Of a DNA stretch of 64,000 nt, positions 1 through 13,239 are shown piece by piece (position 1 is the stretch's first letter; each line of letters opens with the position of its first letter). The stretch comes from Anastatus disparis (lineage: Eukaryota; Arthropoda; Insecta; Hymenoptera; Eupelmidae), in NCBI GenBank assembly GCA_017163975.1, contig JAFFSR010000243.1, forward strand, positions 744,001 to 808,000. Direction: 5' to 3'. Made by a program: the position numbers and the translations under genes. Below the pieces are notes generated by a model. The model ran no database searches. It saw only the letters and a list, made by a program, of their open reading frames with translations, and was not told the DNA's origin.

Positions 1-210
1 CATTGGAATATTCCAAAATATTCCAATAAAATATTTCATAAAAATATGTATGGAAGCTTTATGGAAGAAAACAGAAATATTTCTGAAATATTGCTGAAGA
101 AACTTTCTACAGAAAACCCCTGGAAGCCTCCGTAAACCTTTCAAGAAAGAATCCGTTGAAAGATTGATAAATCATTACACCAAAAGATTTCATGGAAACT
201 TTATAGAAGC

Positions 211-2637
211 CTCCGTTTACCTTTCAGCAAAATATTGAAAATTGTCATTGAAACATTCTAGTGGAAGGCTCCTGAAAGCTTCCGTAAACCTTGCAAGAAA
301 GATTCCGTTGGAAGATTGATAAATCATTGAACCGAAAGATTCCATGGAAGCTGCAATAAAAGACTTTGTTTACCTTTCAGCAAAATATTGGAAATTATCA
401 TTAAAACATTTCAGTGGTAGGCTCCAGAAAGATTCCGTAAACCTTCAAAGGAAGATTCTGTTGGAAGATTGATAAATCATTGCACCGAAAGATTTCATGG
501 AAACTTAAATGGAAGACTGCGTTAACCTTTCAGTGAAATATTGAAAATTGTCATCGAAACATTCCAGTGAAGGGCTCCTGAAGGCTTCGGTAAACCTTCC
601 GAAGAAGGTTTCGTTATAAGATTGATGAATCATTGCACCGAAAGATTTTATGGAAGCTTGAATGGAAGACTCCGTTTACCTTACAGCGAAATATTGGAAA
701 TTGTCTTTAAAGCATTTCAGTATGAGGCTCCTGAAAACTTCCGTAAACCTTCAGAGAGAGAATCCGTAAAAGATTGATGAATCATTGCACCAAAAGATTT
801 AATGGAAGTTTTATAGAAGACTCCGTTTTCCTTTCGGGGAAATGTTGGGAATTTTTACTAGAATATTCCGATTTAGGGCTCCTGGGAGATTCCGTATACC
901 TTCCAAGGAAGATTCCGTTGGAAGATTAATGAATCATTGCATCAAAAGATTTTATGGGAACTTAAATGGAAGACTCCGTTTACCTGTCAGCAAAATAATT
1001 AAAATTGTCATTAAAACGTTCCAGCGGAAGGCTTCCGTGAGCTTTCCGTAAACCTTCCAAGAAAGATTTCGTTGGAAGATTGTTAAATCATTACACCGAA
1101 AGATTTCATGGAAACTTTATAGAAAACTCCGTTTACCTTTCAGCGAAATATTGAAAATTGTCATTGAAACATTCTCGTGAAAGGCTCAGCCTGTAAACCT
1201 TCCAAGGAAGATTTCGTTGGAAGATTGATGAATCATTGCACCGAAAGATTTCATGGAAGCTTGAATGGAAGACTTCGTTTACTTTTCAACAAAATATTGA
1301 AAATTGTCATTGAAATATTCTACTGGAAGGCTCCTGTAAGCTTTCGTAAACCTTACAAGGAAGAATCTGTTAGATGATGTGTAAATTATTGCAGGGAATG
1401 ATTTCATAGAATCTTTATAGAAGACTCCGTTTTCATTTTCGGAATTTATTGGGAATTTTTACTAGAATATTCCGATTTAAGGCTTCTGGAAGATTCCATA
1501 AACCTTCCAAGAATGATTTCGTTAAAAGATTGATGAATCATTGCTCCAAAAGATTTTATGGTAGCTTAAATGAAAGACTCCGTTAACCTTTTAGCAATAT
1601 ATTGGAAATTGTCAGTGTAACATTCCAGTGTACGGCTCCTGATAGTTTAAGTAAACCTTCCAAGGAAGATTCCGTTTGAAGATTTATGAATCATTGTAGC
1701 TAAAGATTTCATGAAAGCTTAAATAAAAGTCTTTGTTTACCTCTCAGCGGAATATTGAAATTCGTCATTAAAAACATTTGAGTAGGAGGCTCCTGGAAGC
1801 TTTCGCAAATATCCCAAAGAAGATTCCGTTGGAAGATTGATGAATCATTGCACCGAAAGATTTCATGAAAGCTTGAATGGAAGACTCTGTTCATCTTTCA
1901 GCGAAATATTGGAAATCGTCATTGAAACATTTCAGTAGAAGGCTCTTGAAAGCTTCCGAAAACGTTCCAAGGAAGATTTCGTTAAAAGATTAATGAATCA
2001 TTGCACAGAAAGATTTCATGAAAGCTTGAATGGAAGACTTCGTTGACCTTTTAGCGAAATATTGGAAATTGTCAGTGAAACATTCCAGTAAAAGGCTCCT
2101 TAAACGTTCCACGAAAAAATCCGTTGAAAGAATAATGAATTTTAGCACCGAAAGATTCTATGGAAGTTTTATAGAAAACTTCGTTTTTCTTTCGGGGAAA
2201 TCTTGAGAATTTTTACTGGAATATTCCGACTTAGGGCTCCTAAAAGCTTCCGTAAACCATCCAAAGAAGATTCCCTTGGAGGACTGATGAATCATTGCAC
2301 CAAAAGATTTCATGGAAGCTTAAATGGAAGACTTCGTTCACCTTTCAGCAAAATATTGAAAATTGTCATTAAAACATTTTAGTGAAAGGCTCCTGTGAGC
2401 TTCCGTAAACCTTCTAAGGAAGATTTCGTTGGAAGATTGTTTAATTATTGCACCGAAGTATTTCATGAAAGCTTAAATAGAAGACTCCGCTTACCTTTCA
2501 GTAAAATATTGAAAATTGTCATTCAAACAATTAAGTAGAAGGCTGCTAAAAGCTTTCGTAAACTTTCCAAGAAAGATTTCGTTGGAAGATTGATTAATCA
2601 TTGCACTGAAAGATTTTATGGAAACTTGAATGGAAGT
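211..2637 (+). repeat. Higher-order satellite repeat, copy 1
   Basis: A block of about 16 satellite units is almost identical to the next 2.43 kb (offset 2,427-2,428 bases). Both blocks carry the same unit-specific oddities, such as a unit starting GGAAATGTTGGGAATTTTT. Differences from copy 2 are few: a one-base indel near 768, a short deletion near 1,185 and changes near 1,745 and 1,805. Confidence 0.88.
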
Positions 2638-5065
2638 CTCCGTTTACCTTTCAGCAAAATATTGAAAATTGTCATTGAAACATTCTAGTGGAAGGCTCCT
2701 GAAAGCTTCCGTAAACCTTGCAAGAAAGATTCCGTTGGAAGATTGATAAATCATTGAACCGAAAGATTCCATGGAAGCTGCAATAAAAGACTTTGTTTAC
2801 CTTTCAGCAAAATATTGGAAATTATCATTAAAACATTTCAGTGGTAGGCTCCAGAAAGATTCCGTAAACCTTCAAAGGAAGATTCTGTTGGAAGATTGAT
2901 AAATCATTGCACCGAAAGATTTCATGGAAACTTAAATGGAAGACTGCGTTAACCTTTCAGTGAAATATTGAAAATTGTCATCGAAACATTCCAGTGAAGG
3001 GCTCCTGAAGGCTTCGGTAAACCTTCCGAAGAAGGTTTCGTTATAAGATTGATGAATCATTGCACCGAAAGATTTTATGGAAGCTTGAATGGAAGACTCC
3101 GTTTACCTTACAGCGAAATATTGGAAATTGTCTTTAAAGCATTTCAGTATGAGGCTCCTGAAAACTTCCGTAAACCTTCAGAGAGAGAATCCGTAAAAAG
3201 ATTGATGAATCATTGCACCAAAAGATTTAATGGAAGTTTTATAGAAGACTCCGTTTTCCTTTCGGGGAAATGTTGGGAATTTTTACTAGAATATTCCGAT
3301 TTAGGGCTCCTGGGAGATTCCGTATACCTTCCAAGGAAGATTCCGTTGGAAGATTAATGAATCATTGCATCAAAAGATTTTATGGGAACTTAAATGGAAG
3401 ACTCCGTTTACCTGTCAGCAAAATAATTAAAATTGTCATTAAAACGTTCCAGCGGAAGGCTTCCGTGAGCTTCCGTAAACCTTCCAAGAAAGATTTCGTT
3501 GGAAGATTGTTAAATCATTACACCGAAAGATTTCATGGAAACTTTATAGAAAACTCCGTTTACCTTTCAGCGAAATATTGAAAATTGTCATTGAAACATT
3601 CTCGTGAAAGGCTCCTAAAAGCTTCCGTAAACCTTCCAAGGAAGATTTCGTTGGAAGATTGATGAATCATTGCACCGAAAGATTTCATGGAAGCTTGAAT
3701 GGAAGACTTCGTTTACTTTTCAACAAAATATTGAAAATTGTCATTGAAATATTCTACTGGAAGGCTCCTGTAAGCTTTCGTAAACCTTACAAGGAAGAAT
3801 CTGTTAGATGATGTGTAAATTATTGCAGGGAATGATTTCATAGAATCTTTATAGAAGACTCCGTTTTCATTTTCGGAATTTATTGGGAATTTTTACTAGA
3901 ATATTCCGATTTAAGGCTTCTGGAAGATTCCATAAACCTTCCAAGAATGATTTCGTTAAAAGATTGATGAATCATTGCTCCAAAAGATTTTATGGTAGCT
4001 TAAATGAAAGACTCCGTTAACCTTTTAGCAATATATTGGAAATTGTCAGTGTAACATTCCAGTGTACGGCTCCTGATAGTTTAAGTAAACCTTCCAAGGA
4101 AGATTCCGTTTGAAGATTTATGAATCATTGTAGCTAAAGATTTCATGAAAGCTTAAATAAAAGTCTTTGTTTACCTCCTCAGCGGGGGTTATTGAAAATT
4201 CGTCATTAAAAACATTTGAGTAGGAGGCTCCTGGAAGCTTGCAAATATCCCAAAGAAGATTCCGTTGGAAGATTGATGAATCATTGCACCGAAAGATTTC
4301 ATGAAAGCTTGAATGGAAGACTCTGTTCATCTTTCAGCGAAATATTGGAAATCGTCATTGAAACATTTCAGTAGAAGGCTCTTGAAAGCTTCCGAAAACG
4401 TTCCAAGGAAGATTTCGTTAAAAGATTAATGAATCATTGCACAGAAAGATTTCATGAAAGCTTGAATGGAAGACTTCGTTGACCTTTTAGCGAAATATTG
4501 GAAATTGTCAGTGAAACATTCCAGTAAAAGGCTCCTTAAACGTTCCACGAAAAAATCCGTTGAAAGAATAATGAATTTTAGCACCGAAAGATTCTATGGA
4601 AGTTTTATAGAAAACTTCGTTTTTCTTTCGGGGAAATCTTGAGAATTTTTACTGGAATATTCCGACTTAGGGCTCCTAAAAGCTTCCGTAAACCATCCAA
4701 AGAAGATTCCCTTGGAGGACTGATGAATCATTGCACCAAAAGATTTCATGGAAGCTTAAATGGAAGACTTCGTTCACCTTTCAGCAAAATATTGAAAATT
4801 GTCATTAAAACATTTTAGTGAAAGGCTCCTGTGAGCTTCCGTAAACCTTCTAAGGAAGATTTCGTTGGAAGATTGTTTAATTATTGCACCGAAGTATTTC
4901 ATGAAAGCTTAAATAGAAGACTCCGCTTACCTTTCAGTAAAATATTGAAAATTGTCATTCAAACAATTAAGTAGAAGGCTGCTAAAAGCTTTCGTAAACT
5001 TTCCAAGAAAGATTTCGTTGGAAGATTGATTAATCATTGCACTGAAAGATTTTATGGAAACTTGA
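2638..5065 (+). repeat. Higher-order satellite repeat, copy 2
   Basis: Second near-identical copy of the 2.43-kb multimer. Because the single 153-bp units inside it are strongly diverged from each other, this is a recent duplication of an old multimer. After about 5,068 the sequence continues as an ordinary unit and stops near 5,235. Confidence 0.87.
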
Positions 5066-5244
5066 ATGGAAGTCTCCGTTTACCTTTCAGCAAAATATTG
5101 AAAATTGTCATTAAAACATTTTAGTGAAAGGCTCCTGTGAGCTTCCGCAAACATTCCAAGGAAGATTCCGTTAGAAGATTGTTTAATTATTGCACCGAAA
5201 TATTTCATGAAAGCTTGAATGGAAGACTCTGTCTACACCCTTAA

Positions 5245-5760
5245 CCATAAAGTGTAAAAATTGAACCTCTAATGTGTTAAATTATAATTTTACGCTTTTG
5301 ATAAAGTGCAGACCGTAGGTTTTACACTTTTTCAGATTCAAAATTTCAATTTAATTTGGAAAAGAGCGATCTGATATATTCACACTTTTGATAAAGTGTA
5401 AAACGTTCGTTTTACATCTTATGAACTATAATTCGATCATTTTATACTTTGTACGGTGTAAAACGTGTTCTCCGTTTTTAGAAAGATTAGTTCAATTAAT
5501 TTACACTTTTGGAAAAGTGTCAAACGAACGTCTCATATCTTATTAAATGTAATTTCATCATTTTACTCTCTATAAGGTATAATACGTAATCTTAATTTTT
5601 GAAAAGATTAATTTAATTGATCTACACTTATGATAAAGTGTAGAACGTACGTATCTCACCTTATAGAATGTAATTTGATCAATTTACTCTCTATAAGGTA
5701 CAATAAGTATTAAAAAGATTAATTCAATTGTTTTACACTTTTGAAGATAATTAAGGAGGT
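5245..5760. repeat. Tandem repeat of about 100-120 bp with an internal palindrome
   Basis: The near-palindrome ACACTTTTGATAAAGTGT recurs at about 5,285, 5,382, 5,502 and 5,624, with a last partial copy at 5,735. The intervening text is also similar (TATAAGGT, AAAGATTAATT). It separates the 153-bp satellite from the large palindrome and is not seen on the other side. No gene is visible in it. Confidence 0.72.
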
Positions 5761-7339
5761 TGAGTAGAGCTTTCACGAGAGCTTTGAAATAATGAGAAAG
5801 GACGATCCTTGTATTAATGTAATTGTAATAAATTCTTTAAACGAAAATTCGAGACATTTCACTCCTACAGTTAATAAATAAACATTGCTAAAAAGTCTCG
5901 ACACATGTTCTATTTCGTACCTGAAATATGCAAAAAATTTTTAGAGTTCTTGAAGTCAAAAGGGTTAAGAGTTAGGGGTGCTAAAATGTTTCTATTTTTT
6001 CAATATATTTGTTAAATAAATTTTTTAATGAATTTCCGACTCGAAAATTATCAATTTTTGGTGAATCTTTAAGAAATACTTTTTTTTAAATAACACAGAA
6101 TATACCCACTTATTGCAAATTACAATACGCAGAATTTTTAGCTTATTTGATTGATGGAAAAATACAATTCAACAAATAAAAAGTATATTTGGATTAAATT
6201 TGTTTTTTTTCGGCTCATCTTTTAGTTTTTCTATTAAGAAAAAGTATCTCAAAGCCAAAGTTGAAAAAATTACTGAAAATTTCTTAATTTTGCAAAATAT
6301 TTTGGAAAAATAATCACTCTTAGCTTACAAAGAGAGTAATACCCCACCTTAGGGAAACGAAATTGGCTGAAACTGCAGGATATGATTTTTTTATAAAAAA
6401 AATTTACCAGATAAATTTTCTTTCGTACTAATAGGTCCTAGAGACAAACATACAGACATTCTTTTAATAATTAAGTAAAAAGAAACTTTTGTAAGAACAT
6501 TAATAAAACTTTCAAAAGCATACCGCACTACAAAAAAATTCAAAAAAACATATTGCAAGTTTTTTTAAATGTTTCACTAAAAGGTTCATATTATCATTCG
6601 AAATATTTTTGCCAAAATGCAGTGAAAGCTTGCAGAAAAGTTCGTTAAAAATATGCAAAAGGACTTTAAAGAAAGATAATATTGAAACCTTGCAGTAATG
6701 TCGCAAAGAGGTTATATGGATACATATCAAATAAACTTTACAACAACCTTAAAAAAATATTTTAACGAAATTTTTAGGAAATGTTGCAACGATATTTCGT
6801 AAAATATTAAAAAATACGTTTCTGCAAGCGTACTATGAGGTTTTTTTCCAAGTGAACCCTTTTGTTCAATGATTCGATGGAACCTGCTGTATGGGTTCTG
6901 CTTATTAATGTTTCAAAAACATTTAACAGGATGTCCCATGGCAAATTATAAAAAAAAAACTGAGAACCTGTAATCATTCGGATAAAGTTATCATATAGTT
7001 TGCTTCTTATTCACGTGACAGAACCTACTCAGTAGTTCGTCAAAATGGTTGCTCAAATGATTAGTCCATTACTATTGCGGGTATTGCTAAATCTGTTCGG
7101 GCTCTTTATTACGCTGAGCGCAGCGAAGTCGTCTGCAGGTCTATTTCGCTGATTTTTTCACCTTTTTTTCGTTTTCAATTGCGCAACGCCCATTCGATAT
7201 ATCTAGTCAAATCAAGTCAAAAATGTTGTCAAGTAGGTCGAGGAAGAACCTTATTCTTTTTGGTATCAATAGTCACAAAAGTTTCCAAATCTCGTCCATT
7301 TAAAAAAAAAATTTTTCGTATCTTTTTGAAATATAATTG

Positions 7340-7398
7340 CATTTTGTAGTACATTTTCATTTATACGTATATATTCATAATTATTCATACATATATAT

Positions 7399-7447
<49 letters not shown>

Positions 7448-7560
7448 ATTTTAATTTTTTACATTATATACACACGTACGCATACACAGATACACATACA
7501 CACATTCACATATACACATATACACATTCACATATACACATACACACATACACATGCAAT
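7340..7560. repeat. TA and CACATA microsatellite, left arm
   Basis: A run of alternating TA (about 7,400-7,443) is followed by variants of ACACATACAC. The reverse complement lies at 19,385-19,545 in the other arm, so the microsatellite predates the arms. Open frames across it are simple-sequence artefacts. Confidence 0.9.
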
Positions 7561-7609
7561 CACATCAATTTGGCAACGAATATAGATGCTTATAGAAGCG
7601 TACTCTTAA

Positions 7610-8003
7610 GAGGAGGCCGAACTATCTGTCTCTGTCTAATAGTGTTTTTCATCTTTTATATGAACACCACCAGCTTTAATAAGAAAAAAATAGTAGCCCC
7701 CGCTAAATATTAATATAATAAGTAAATTTTATAATCATAACGAAATAATTTTATCGCGTAATTTTTGAGTATGATTTGACCTACGAACTGCCGTAAATAC
7801 AATCTGTCTTCTTTTATAAAATTTTGGTAGGTCAAATCATACTCAAAAATTACGTGATAAAATTAAATCGTTATGATTATAAAATTTACTCATTATATTA
7901 ATATCTAGCGGGGGCTGCTATTTTTTTCCTGTTAAAACCGATGGTTTTTATATAAAAGATGGAAAACACTATTAGACAAAGACAGAGAGTTCGGCCTGCC
8001 CTG
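7610..8003. mobile_element. Foldback MITE family A, degenerate copy
   Basis: The two halves are inverted repeats: GAGGAGGCCGAACTATCTGT at the left pairs with the segment ending near 8,003, and the inner halves share TAGCGGGGGCTGCTA and AAAATTTACT. A TTAA precedes the left end (7,606-7,609) but the right TTAA has been lost. It is the same family as the clean copy at 36,291-36,672. It sits only in the left arm of palindrome 1, inside a stretch of roughly 600 bases absent from the right arm. Confidence 0.85.
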
Positions 8004-8311
8004 AAATGGGAAATTTCTGCCAAAAATGAGTTACCCAGCTACTGAGGGCACCACTAGATCCCATGTATTTTTATATTTATATATATCAAATTTTTCATAT
8101 GTATGTATGTACAAACAATGTTAAAGTGTTACCCAGCGTATCGGACAAAAAATTTAACCCAGAAGTATCCTTATATAAGCGTCTATCTTCTTTGGATTTA
8201 GTAATTGCATCGAATCTCTTTTTATCGTAAAATTTAGAAAACATAATATAGCCCAAAATTTTTAATCTACTTGAAAACTACTCTTTAATCTCTTTTTTGT
8301 ACGCTTTTACT

Positions 8312-10730
8312 CTATCTTATGTCGATAACTGCCCGTGACAGGGTCAAGTCTTGTGTCTTATAGATAGTCGTAGCGAATGCTAGTTTTAAAGGAAACTGTT
8401 TTCTTGTTATAAAAAAGGAAATAGTTAATACTATTTTTTCCCATAACTGTATAATTGATTTTATTGGAAATACGTCAACTTGTACAAAAGGTTTATCATA
8501 CGAATCAAATTCGACCATGATATATTTAGGTAAGTGAGGAGGTGTAGCGGTTTCATTATATGAAATAGCACGCACAAACCCTAATGAGCCGTTCACCGAT
8601 CCTCCTGTCGTCCACGTATTGTAACAAAGCATCACTCTACAACCTATGGCCAAATACAGCGTTTTTGATGAACCTGAAAATTTGTCACGATGATTAGGTA
8701 AATCAGAACTGTCTACTGTACCAGTTGTTGAAGATTGCGTAAACGATTTTCATTCTTTATCTTGATATGATTTCGTTGGTTGATAATAAATGTATAGCGT
8801 TTGTAAATTGAATACGATCTTCTTGATTTGAAATACTTTCACTTCTTGTTGATAATAAATGATGGTCTTCTGCCGATATATTTCCGTTTGCTAGTCGATC
8901 TAATAACGCAGAAAAAGTATAATTCGTATTTTGGCGATGACAAATCGTTAATTTGAAATATAATTGAAACGAATCAAACACGATCATGCCATTCGTGGTC
9001 ATTAAATCCTTGTACGAGGTATTGAATAAAGCGATATCTTTTACTGGTGATAATTGTTTATAATCGCCAAACATTCACACACATGAACCGTCGAATAGTT
9101 CATCGATCAACAAAAACATACCCTCACATCTATTTTCGATTTGATGGAGCATTCTCGCACCAATAATGGAATTTTCATCTATAATAATAAATTTCAAATT
9201 CTTATCTTTTAATTGAAAACTGCGCAACGCTTCATCCTTTACAGATTTGAATTTAGTGGCGAATATTGCCAATCGAAAATACGAATGTAGTATAGAACCA
9301 TTCACATTCAAAGCTGCTGCACCTGTTGTTGCCGTAACAACAATAGCATTGGTACCAAGATTGCTCGTTACTTTCTGGAAAATTCGATAGATCAATGTAC
9401 TTTTTCCCGAACCAGCTTTTCTTTAAATTAGCACTTTTTTAATATCATCATACGAATTAATTTGGCTTACATCTTTATTATTTATATGAAATATTTGTTT
9501 CATATATACATTTAGTACTTTTTTTTGTTCAGCAGACAAGTAAAATGTTTCGATTTCATTCGATTTCAAAATCGAGGCACAGTTTTGTTCATCTTTATAA
9601 TTAATTAAAAAATCATAGATTTCATCGAATGATGGAAAATTTGTATAATTTGTTTGCCAAGTATGAATAATATCTATCAATCGTTGTCCTAATTGTTCAT
9701 AGGATTTCTCATTATGTGATGTCGAGGCCAGTTCATATGTGTTATAATGAATGTCGTCATTATTGCACTCATCTGTATCGTCTTCATCTATCTCATTCAA
9801 GTTCAAGTTCATCGGTTCAATAGATATTACATCATGTCCTTCGTATAATGAAAACCAAGAATATTCATCAGTTCCATAAGCTTTCCATAACGTATCCAAT
9901 GCTTCAGGAAAGGCAATAAGAAGAATACATCGTTGGCGATAATGGGGTTTCACATCACTACTATTATTAACAGTTATAATTAGATGGACTTGCACAATAT
10001 TTTGTTTTATACTCTTGGTATATCGTTGACCATTTAGGTTAATGCATTTGGTAAATTTAAATGAAGAATAATCATCATATTTTTCTGGGCGAATTATATA
10101 TTTCTCGATAGTAGCAATATGAGTTTTATCTGGTTTATTATCCTTTGACTATAAGAACATATTATCAAATTAGACAACAACACAAAATGAGTAAATAAAT
10201 ATATTTATGCATATATCTGAAATATGAGCAAATCCTTGGGCTGAATAATTTCTTTCATTGATAGAAAAATAATCAATAGCATTAACGCCTCGCGTGCAGT
10301 CTATTCTTTGAATCATTCTTACAAAATTTTTTCATCAGGTCCTTATTAGTACGAGAAGTTGTTTCACCCGTACTCGTATATTTAACAATATATTGCATTA
10401 AAGCTGTTGTCTCGATTATCATTGAGACATCACTGTTTCTTCACCAAATTTGGGTAACGACGTTGCTATATTGTTAAACGTATGAATCATTCCGTTAAGG
10501 ATAATATTTATAATAACCTTTTGAATTACAATCAAACTATCATTTTGACCGCCTTTCGGAAAATCATACCTACGTTTTAATGTCCCATTTTTCAATCTTA
10601 AACCTTGTTTTTCGTATTTGGTATGTCATTGAAAAGCATTGATTAAAGAATACTAATCTTTATCATATACTGTAGAAGAAACCTGAGAAAATCTTCGTTT
10701 TAAAGGATGTTCATATGATTCTATATTCAT
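8312..10730 (-). pseudogene. Helitron-type Rep/Pif1 helicase pseudogene, left arm
   Basis: Fragments of a Helitron-like replication initiator fused to a Pif1/RecD-type DNA helicase, which in living Helitrons nicks DNA and unwinds it during rolling-circle transposition. Reading on the minus strand: a Rep-like part with a YxxxY motif (QYIVKYTS, about 10,362-10,395); a linker; the Walker A motif AGSGKST near 9,400-9,415; a Walker B-like IIIDENS; FGDYKQLSPV (near 9,050); a CHRQN motif; and a C-terminal segment with RVMLCYNTW and LAFATTIYKTQDLTL (near 8,340-8,400). Several stops and frame breaks interrupt it, including a TAA just before Walker A. No Helitron termini (5' TC, 3' hairpin plus CTRR) were found. 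Its mirrored partner is at 17,021-19,267. Confidence 0.85.
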
Positions 10731-11234
10731 TCCTACGGGATTTATTTTAAAACAAAGTTTATCAAAATAATCCTTTAATAATATTATGTGCTCGAAAATA
10801 ACGGAATTGATCCCTGTTTAAAAAAAATACGTGGTAAAACCATGTAGTTAAACTATGTGGTCGAACTATATGGTTTTATCAACAAGGTTAGGCGCCGTTT
10901 AAATATAATACACCATCAATATGTGGACTGCTTCAAATTTGCAAGTCGAATCTACACCATAGTCTGTTACATTGAAAATTGGTATTAATATTTTATTCAA
11001 AAATAAATTAACTTGTTCCTAAAAGAAATAGGTAACTTTTAAACGATTCTCGTGCATTAATTTTTTTTTCTTTTTTGATTTTAATTGTTCATACGGCACG
11101 TCAGGCGATAGCAATATAAATAAATCAGGCCAGTGATAATCAGCTATTAAATGACTAACGATTTTTTATTACGAATTGACACTTCGTTGGCTGTCCAATA
11201 GGTGGCGACCGGTTTTGTCGCTTACTTCACTATA

Positions 11235-11420
11235 TTAGAGCAGGGTGGTAGCGCAGGGGCTGAGGCTCTTGGCTGGCGCTTAAGTGGACCAGAGTTTGAT
11301 TCCCCGGGAAAATTCCGGAAAAATTGTTCTGAATTATTTTACGGAAAATAAAACCTGGAGAACATGAAAATCCTTATAGAAAGCCCTTTGGGGCAACTTA
11401 TGTTGTTAAAAAGTCCAATT
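11235..11420 (+). mobile_element. tRNA-derived SINE-like segment, left arm
   Basis: An A-box-like GGTAGCGCAGGGGCTGAGG (about 11,249) and a B-box-like AGAGTTTGATTCC (about 11,291) are spaced as in a tRNA-derived promoter. A non-tRNA tail follows (ACCTGGAGAACATGAAAA and on). The folding is too poor for a functional tRNA. The same segment is in the other arm at 16,330-16,515. Confidence 0.55.
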
Positions 11421-11599
11421 AGGCGTTCAAGATATAAAATAGTTGGGCAAAAATTAAGAAGTAACAAAGGGTGAGAATCAATCATCTAGGGATTGTAGTG
11501 ATCATTGATGGATCTGATAAGAGTATAACTACTATATTAGCACGGTAGAGGTAGTTATATCGCAAGTTTATTGCGTACAACTTATCGACAAATTTTTAT

Positions 11600-11860
11600 T
11601 GCTCTTGTTCTCCATCATAGTAATACATTCATATGAGCAATATTGAAGAGCAGTTCGAATACATCTGTCCTTTTCTAATGGAAGAATTGAGTTTTTTGCA
11701 ATAACCAATAACTTTAGAAGAACTTTTAGAATAACTTTGCTCTTGTTCTCCATCATAGTAATACATTCATATGAGCAATATTAAAGAGCAGTTCGAATAC
11801 ATCTGTCCTTTTCTAATGGAAGAATTGAGTTTTTTGCAATAACCAATAACTTTAGAAAAA
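11600..11860. repeat. 138-bp tandem duplication
   Basis: Two nearly identical copies start at about 11,601 and 11,739, each beginning GCTCTTGTTCTCCATCATAG and ending AACCAATAACTTTAGAA. The right arm (16,060-16,200) has only one copy, so the duplication happened after the arms separated. It includes one end of the family B MITE. Confidence 0.85.
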
Positions 11861-12169
11861 AATAAAGAGATAGCCCCATCTCGTATTACAAAAAGCAATA
11901 TTTTCTTTAATAAGAAAGAATTAATTTTATTCTTTCTTTTCCAAAAGAACCTTTAAAAACTTGAAATATAAAGGGTTAGGGTAAAGAATTTGGTTTTTCA
12001 AGGTTTTCTTGAAAACGAATAGATCAAATCAATTATTTCTCATAAAAAAAAATATTGCTTTTTGTAATACGAGATAGCGCTATCTCTTTATTTTTTGCTA
12101 AAGTTATAAGTTATTACAAAAAAAAATAATTCTTCGATTAGAAAAGGACGGAGATACGTGACCTCCTCT
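11785..12169. mobile_element. Foldback MITE family B, left arm of palindrome 1
   Basis: The ends are inverted repeats of the family B type (minus-strand end GAGAGGAGGTCACGTATCTC, then CGTCCTTTTCTAATCGAAG), with mirrored inner blocks around AAAGCAATATTTTCTTT. A TTAA lies before one end (11,781-11,784); the other is TCAA. The matching copy in the right arm is 15,721-16,102, so insertion predates the arm duplication. Confidence 0.82.
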
Positions 12170-12540
12170 CAATAAATGATAGTTTCTGAAAATCAGTTTC
12201 TATGTCTACCGAGTTCTGCCCAACTATAGTGCTTGTGTAGCTGCAACGGGGGATGCTAGTAACCTATATACATGTTTGATATAGGATTGTGTTATAAGAC
12301 TATTGTGTTATAATTATGACGAAAGTTTAGTTTCAGTGCATTTGTATAATTTATATGTATTTATCATTGAGTTATTTTACAATTCATCTATGTTATAATT
12401 ACAACGAAAGGTGAAAAAATACGATGATAGACCCGGTAATTGAAATGTGGATTACAATCCAATTATTAATTAAATTTTTATTAATTTTACCTGACGACTC
12501 TTCGCTCAACGCCGGCAACGATGTTTGCCACTAGTAATAT

Positions 12541-13239
12541 AGTACTATGATATTATATTATGATACTATATTATAAATATAGTCCCTTTCGATTACCGGG
12601 CCCTATTTTAAAGGATTGAAATCCGATAATCAGAGTAAGGTAAATAAAATCCTGATTCAAATAGTAAGCAGGTGATACACGGTAAACTGACACATCGAAT
12701 AAGCTTTATAAACTCAACCAATATATTTATAATTCTCAAATTTTCACTAAAGAAATCTGTTTTATTTATCAAAATGTTCTTGACTTTAAATAAAGAGTTT
12801 ATAAAACTTTAAAAAAATAATGAAATTCCTTCAACAGGTTTGTCCCTGATAATGAATAAGCATTTCCTACACCGAGAGCCGTTTTACTTATTTTTGAATC
12901 ATCAAAATAGAAGTTAACTATTAGTTGAAATATTACGAAAATATATTGAATCTCAGTCCTGTTGAATATATTTCATCTTATAGTAATAAAGAATAAAAAA
13001 ATTGCTGGTTCAAATAATTTTATTAGGTTCTTATTTTTTACTACTTGATAATTACATTGTGCTTCACAATGATATTTCAAAAGTACTCAACATTACACTT
13101 TATAGAGCCTTAAATACATTCAACTTGTATGTGGAAACATTGGATAGCATGATAGAGCTAGCTACTCCTCATCGTTCCAATATTGATTAGCTCTATAATT
13201 TAATCTAGATTTTCAAACACTTCTAGCTTTTCGGCATTG
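12541..13239. other. Palindrome 1 core, no gene seen
   Basis: AT-rich DNA present once, starting at the inner edge of the left arm. It has a short TA-rich stretch (12,540-12,585) and no coding signal; the 62-residue open frame near 13,002 is unremarkable. Confidence 0.5.

Larger units (their letters stand above)
1..5235 (+). repeat. 153-bp satellite, block 1
   Basis: Tandem copies of a roughly 153-bp unit fill this stretch. Recognisable phrases in each unit are GAAGATTCCGTTGGAAGATT, ATGAATCATTGCACCGAAAG, CTTTCAGCGAAATATTGGAA and GGCTCCTGAAAGCTTCCGT. Copies differ by substitutions and small indels. Open frames here are chance products of a repeat unit divisible by three. The first 140 bases are a more diverged AATATTCC-rich relative. 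The same family returns in the same orientation at 21,100-23,330. Confidence 0.93.
5815..12540 (+). repeat. Giant palindrome 1, left arm
   Basis: This arm is the reverse complement of 15,365-21,095 over its whole length, with substitutions and indels. Matching landmarks are the outer end (5,821-5,870 with 21,049-21,095), 6,512-6,730 with 20,179-20,397, the helicase segments, and 12,190-12,260 with 15,625-15,700. The arm holds, from outside in, noncoding AT-rich DNA (5,815-7,340), a dinucleotide/TATACACA tract, a nested insertion with a MITE, a dead Helitron helicase, a SINE-like segment and a TTAA MITE. Confidence 0.92.

Noticed and set aside
6512..6730. 72-residue frame conserved in both arms of palindrome 1 (partner 20,179-20,397)
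   Set aside because: Conservation is explained by arm duplication; surrounding noncoding DNA is equally conserved, and composition is AT-driven.
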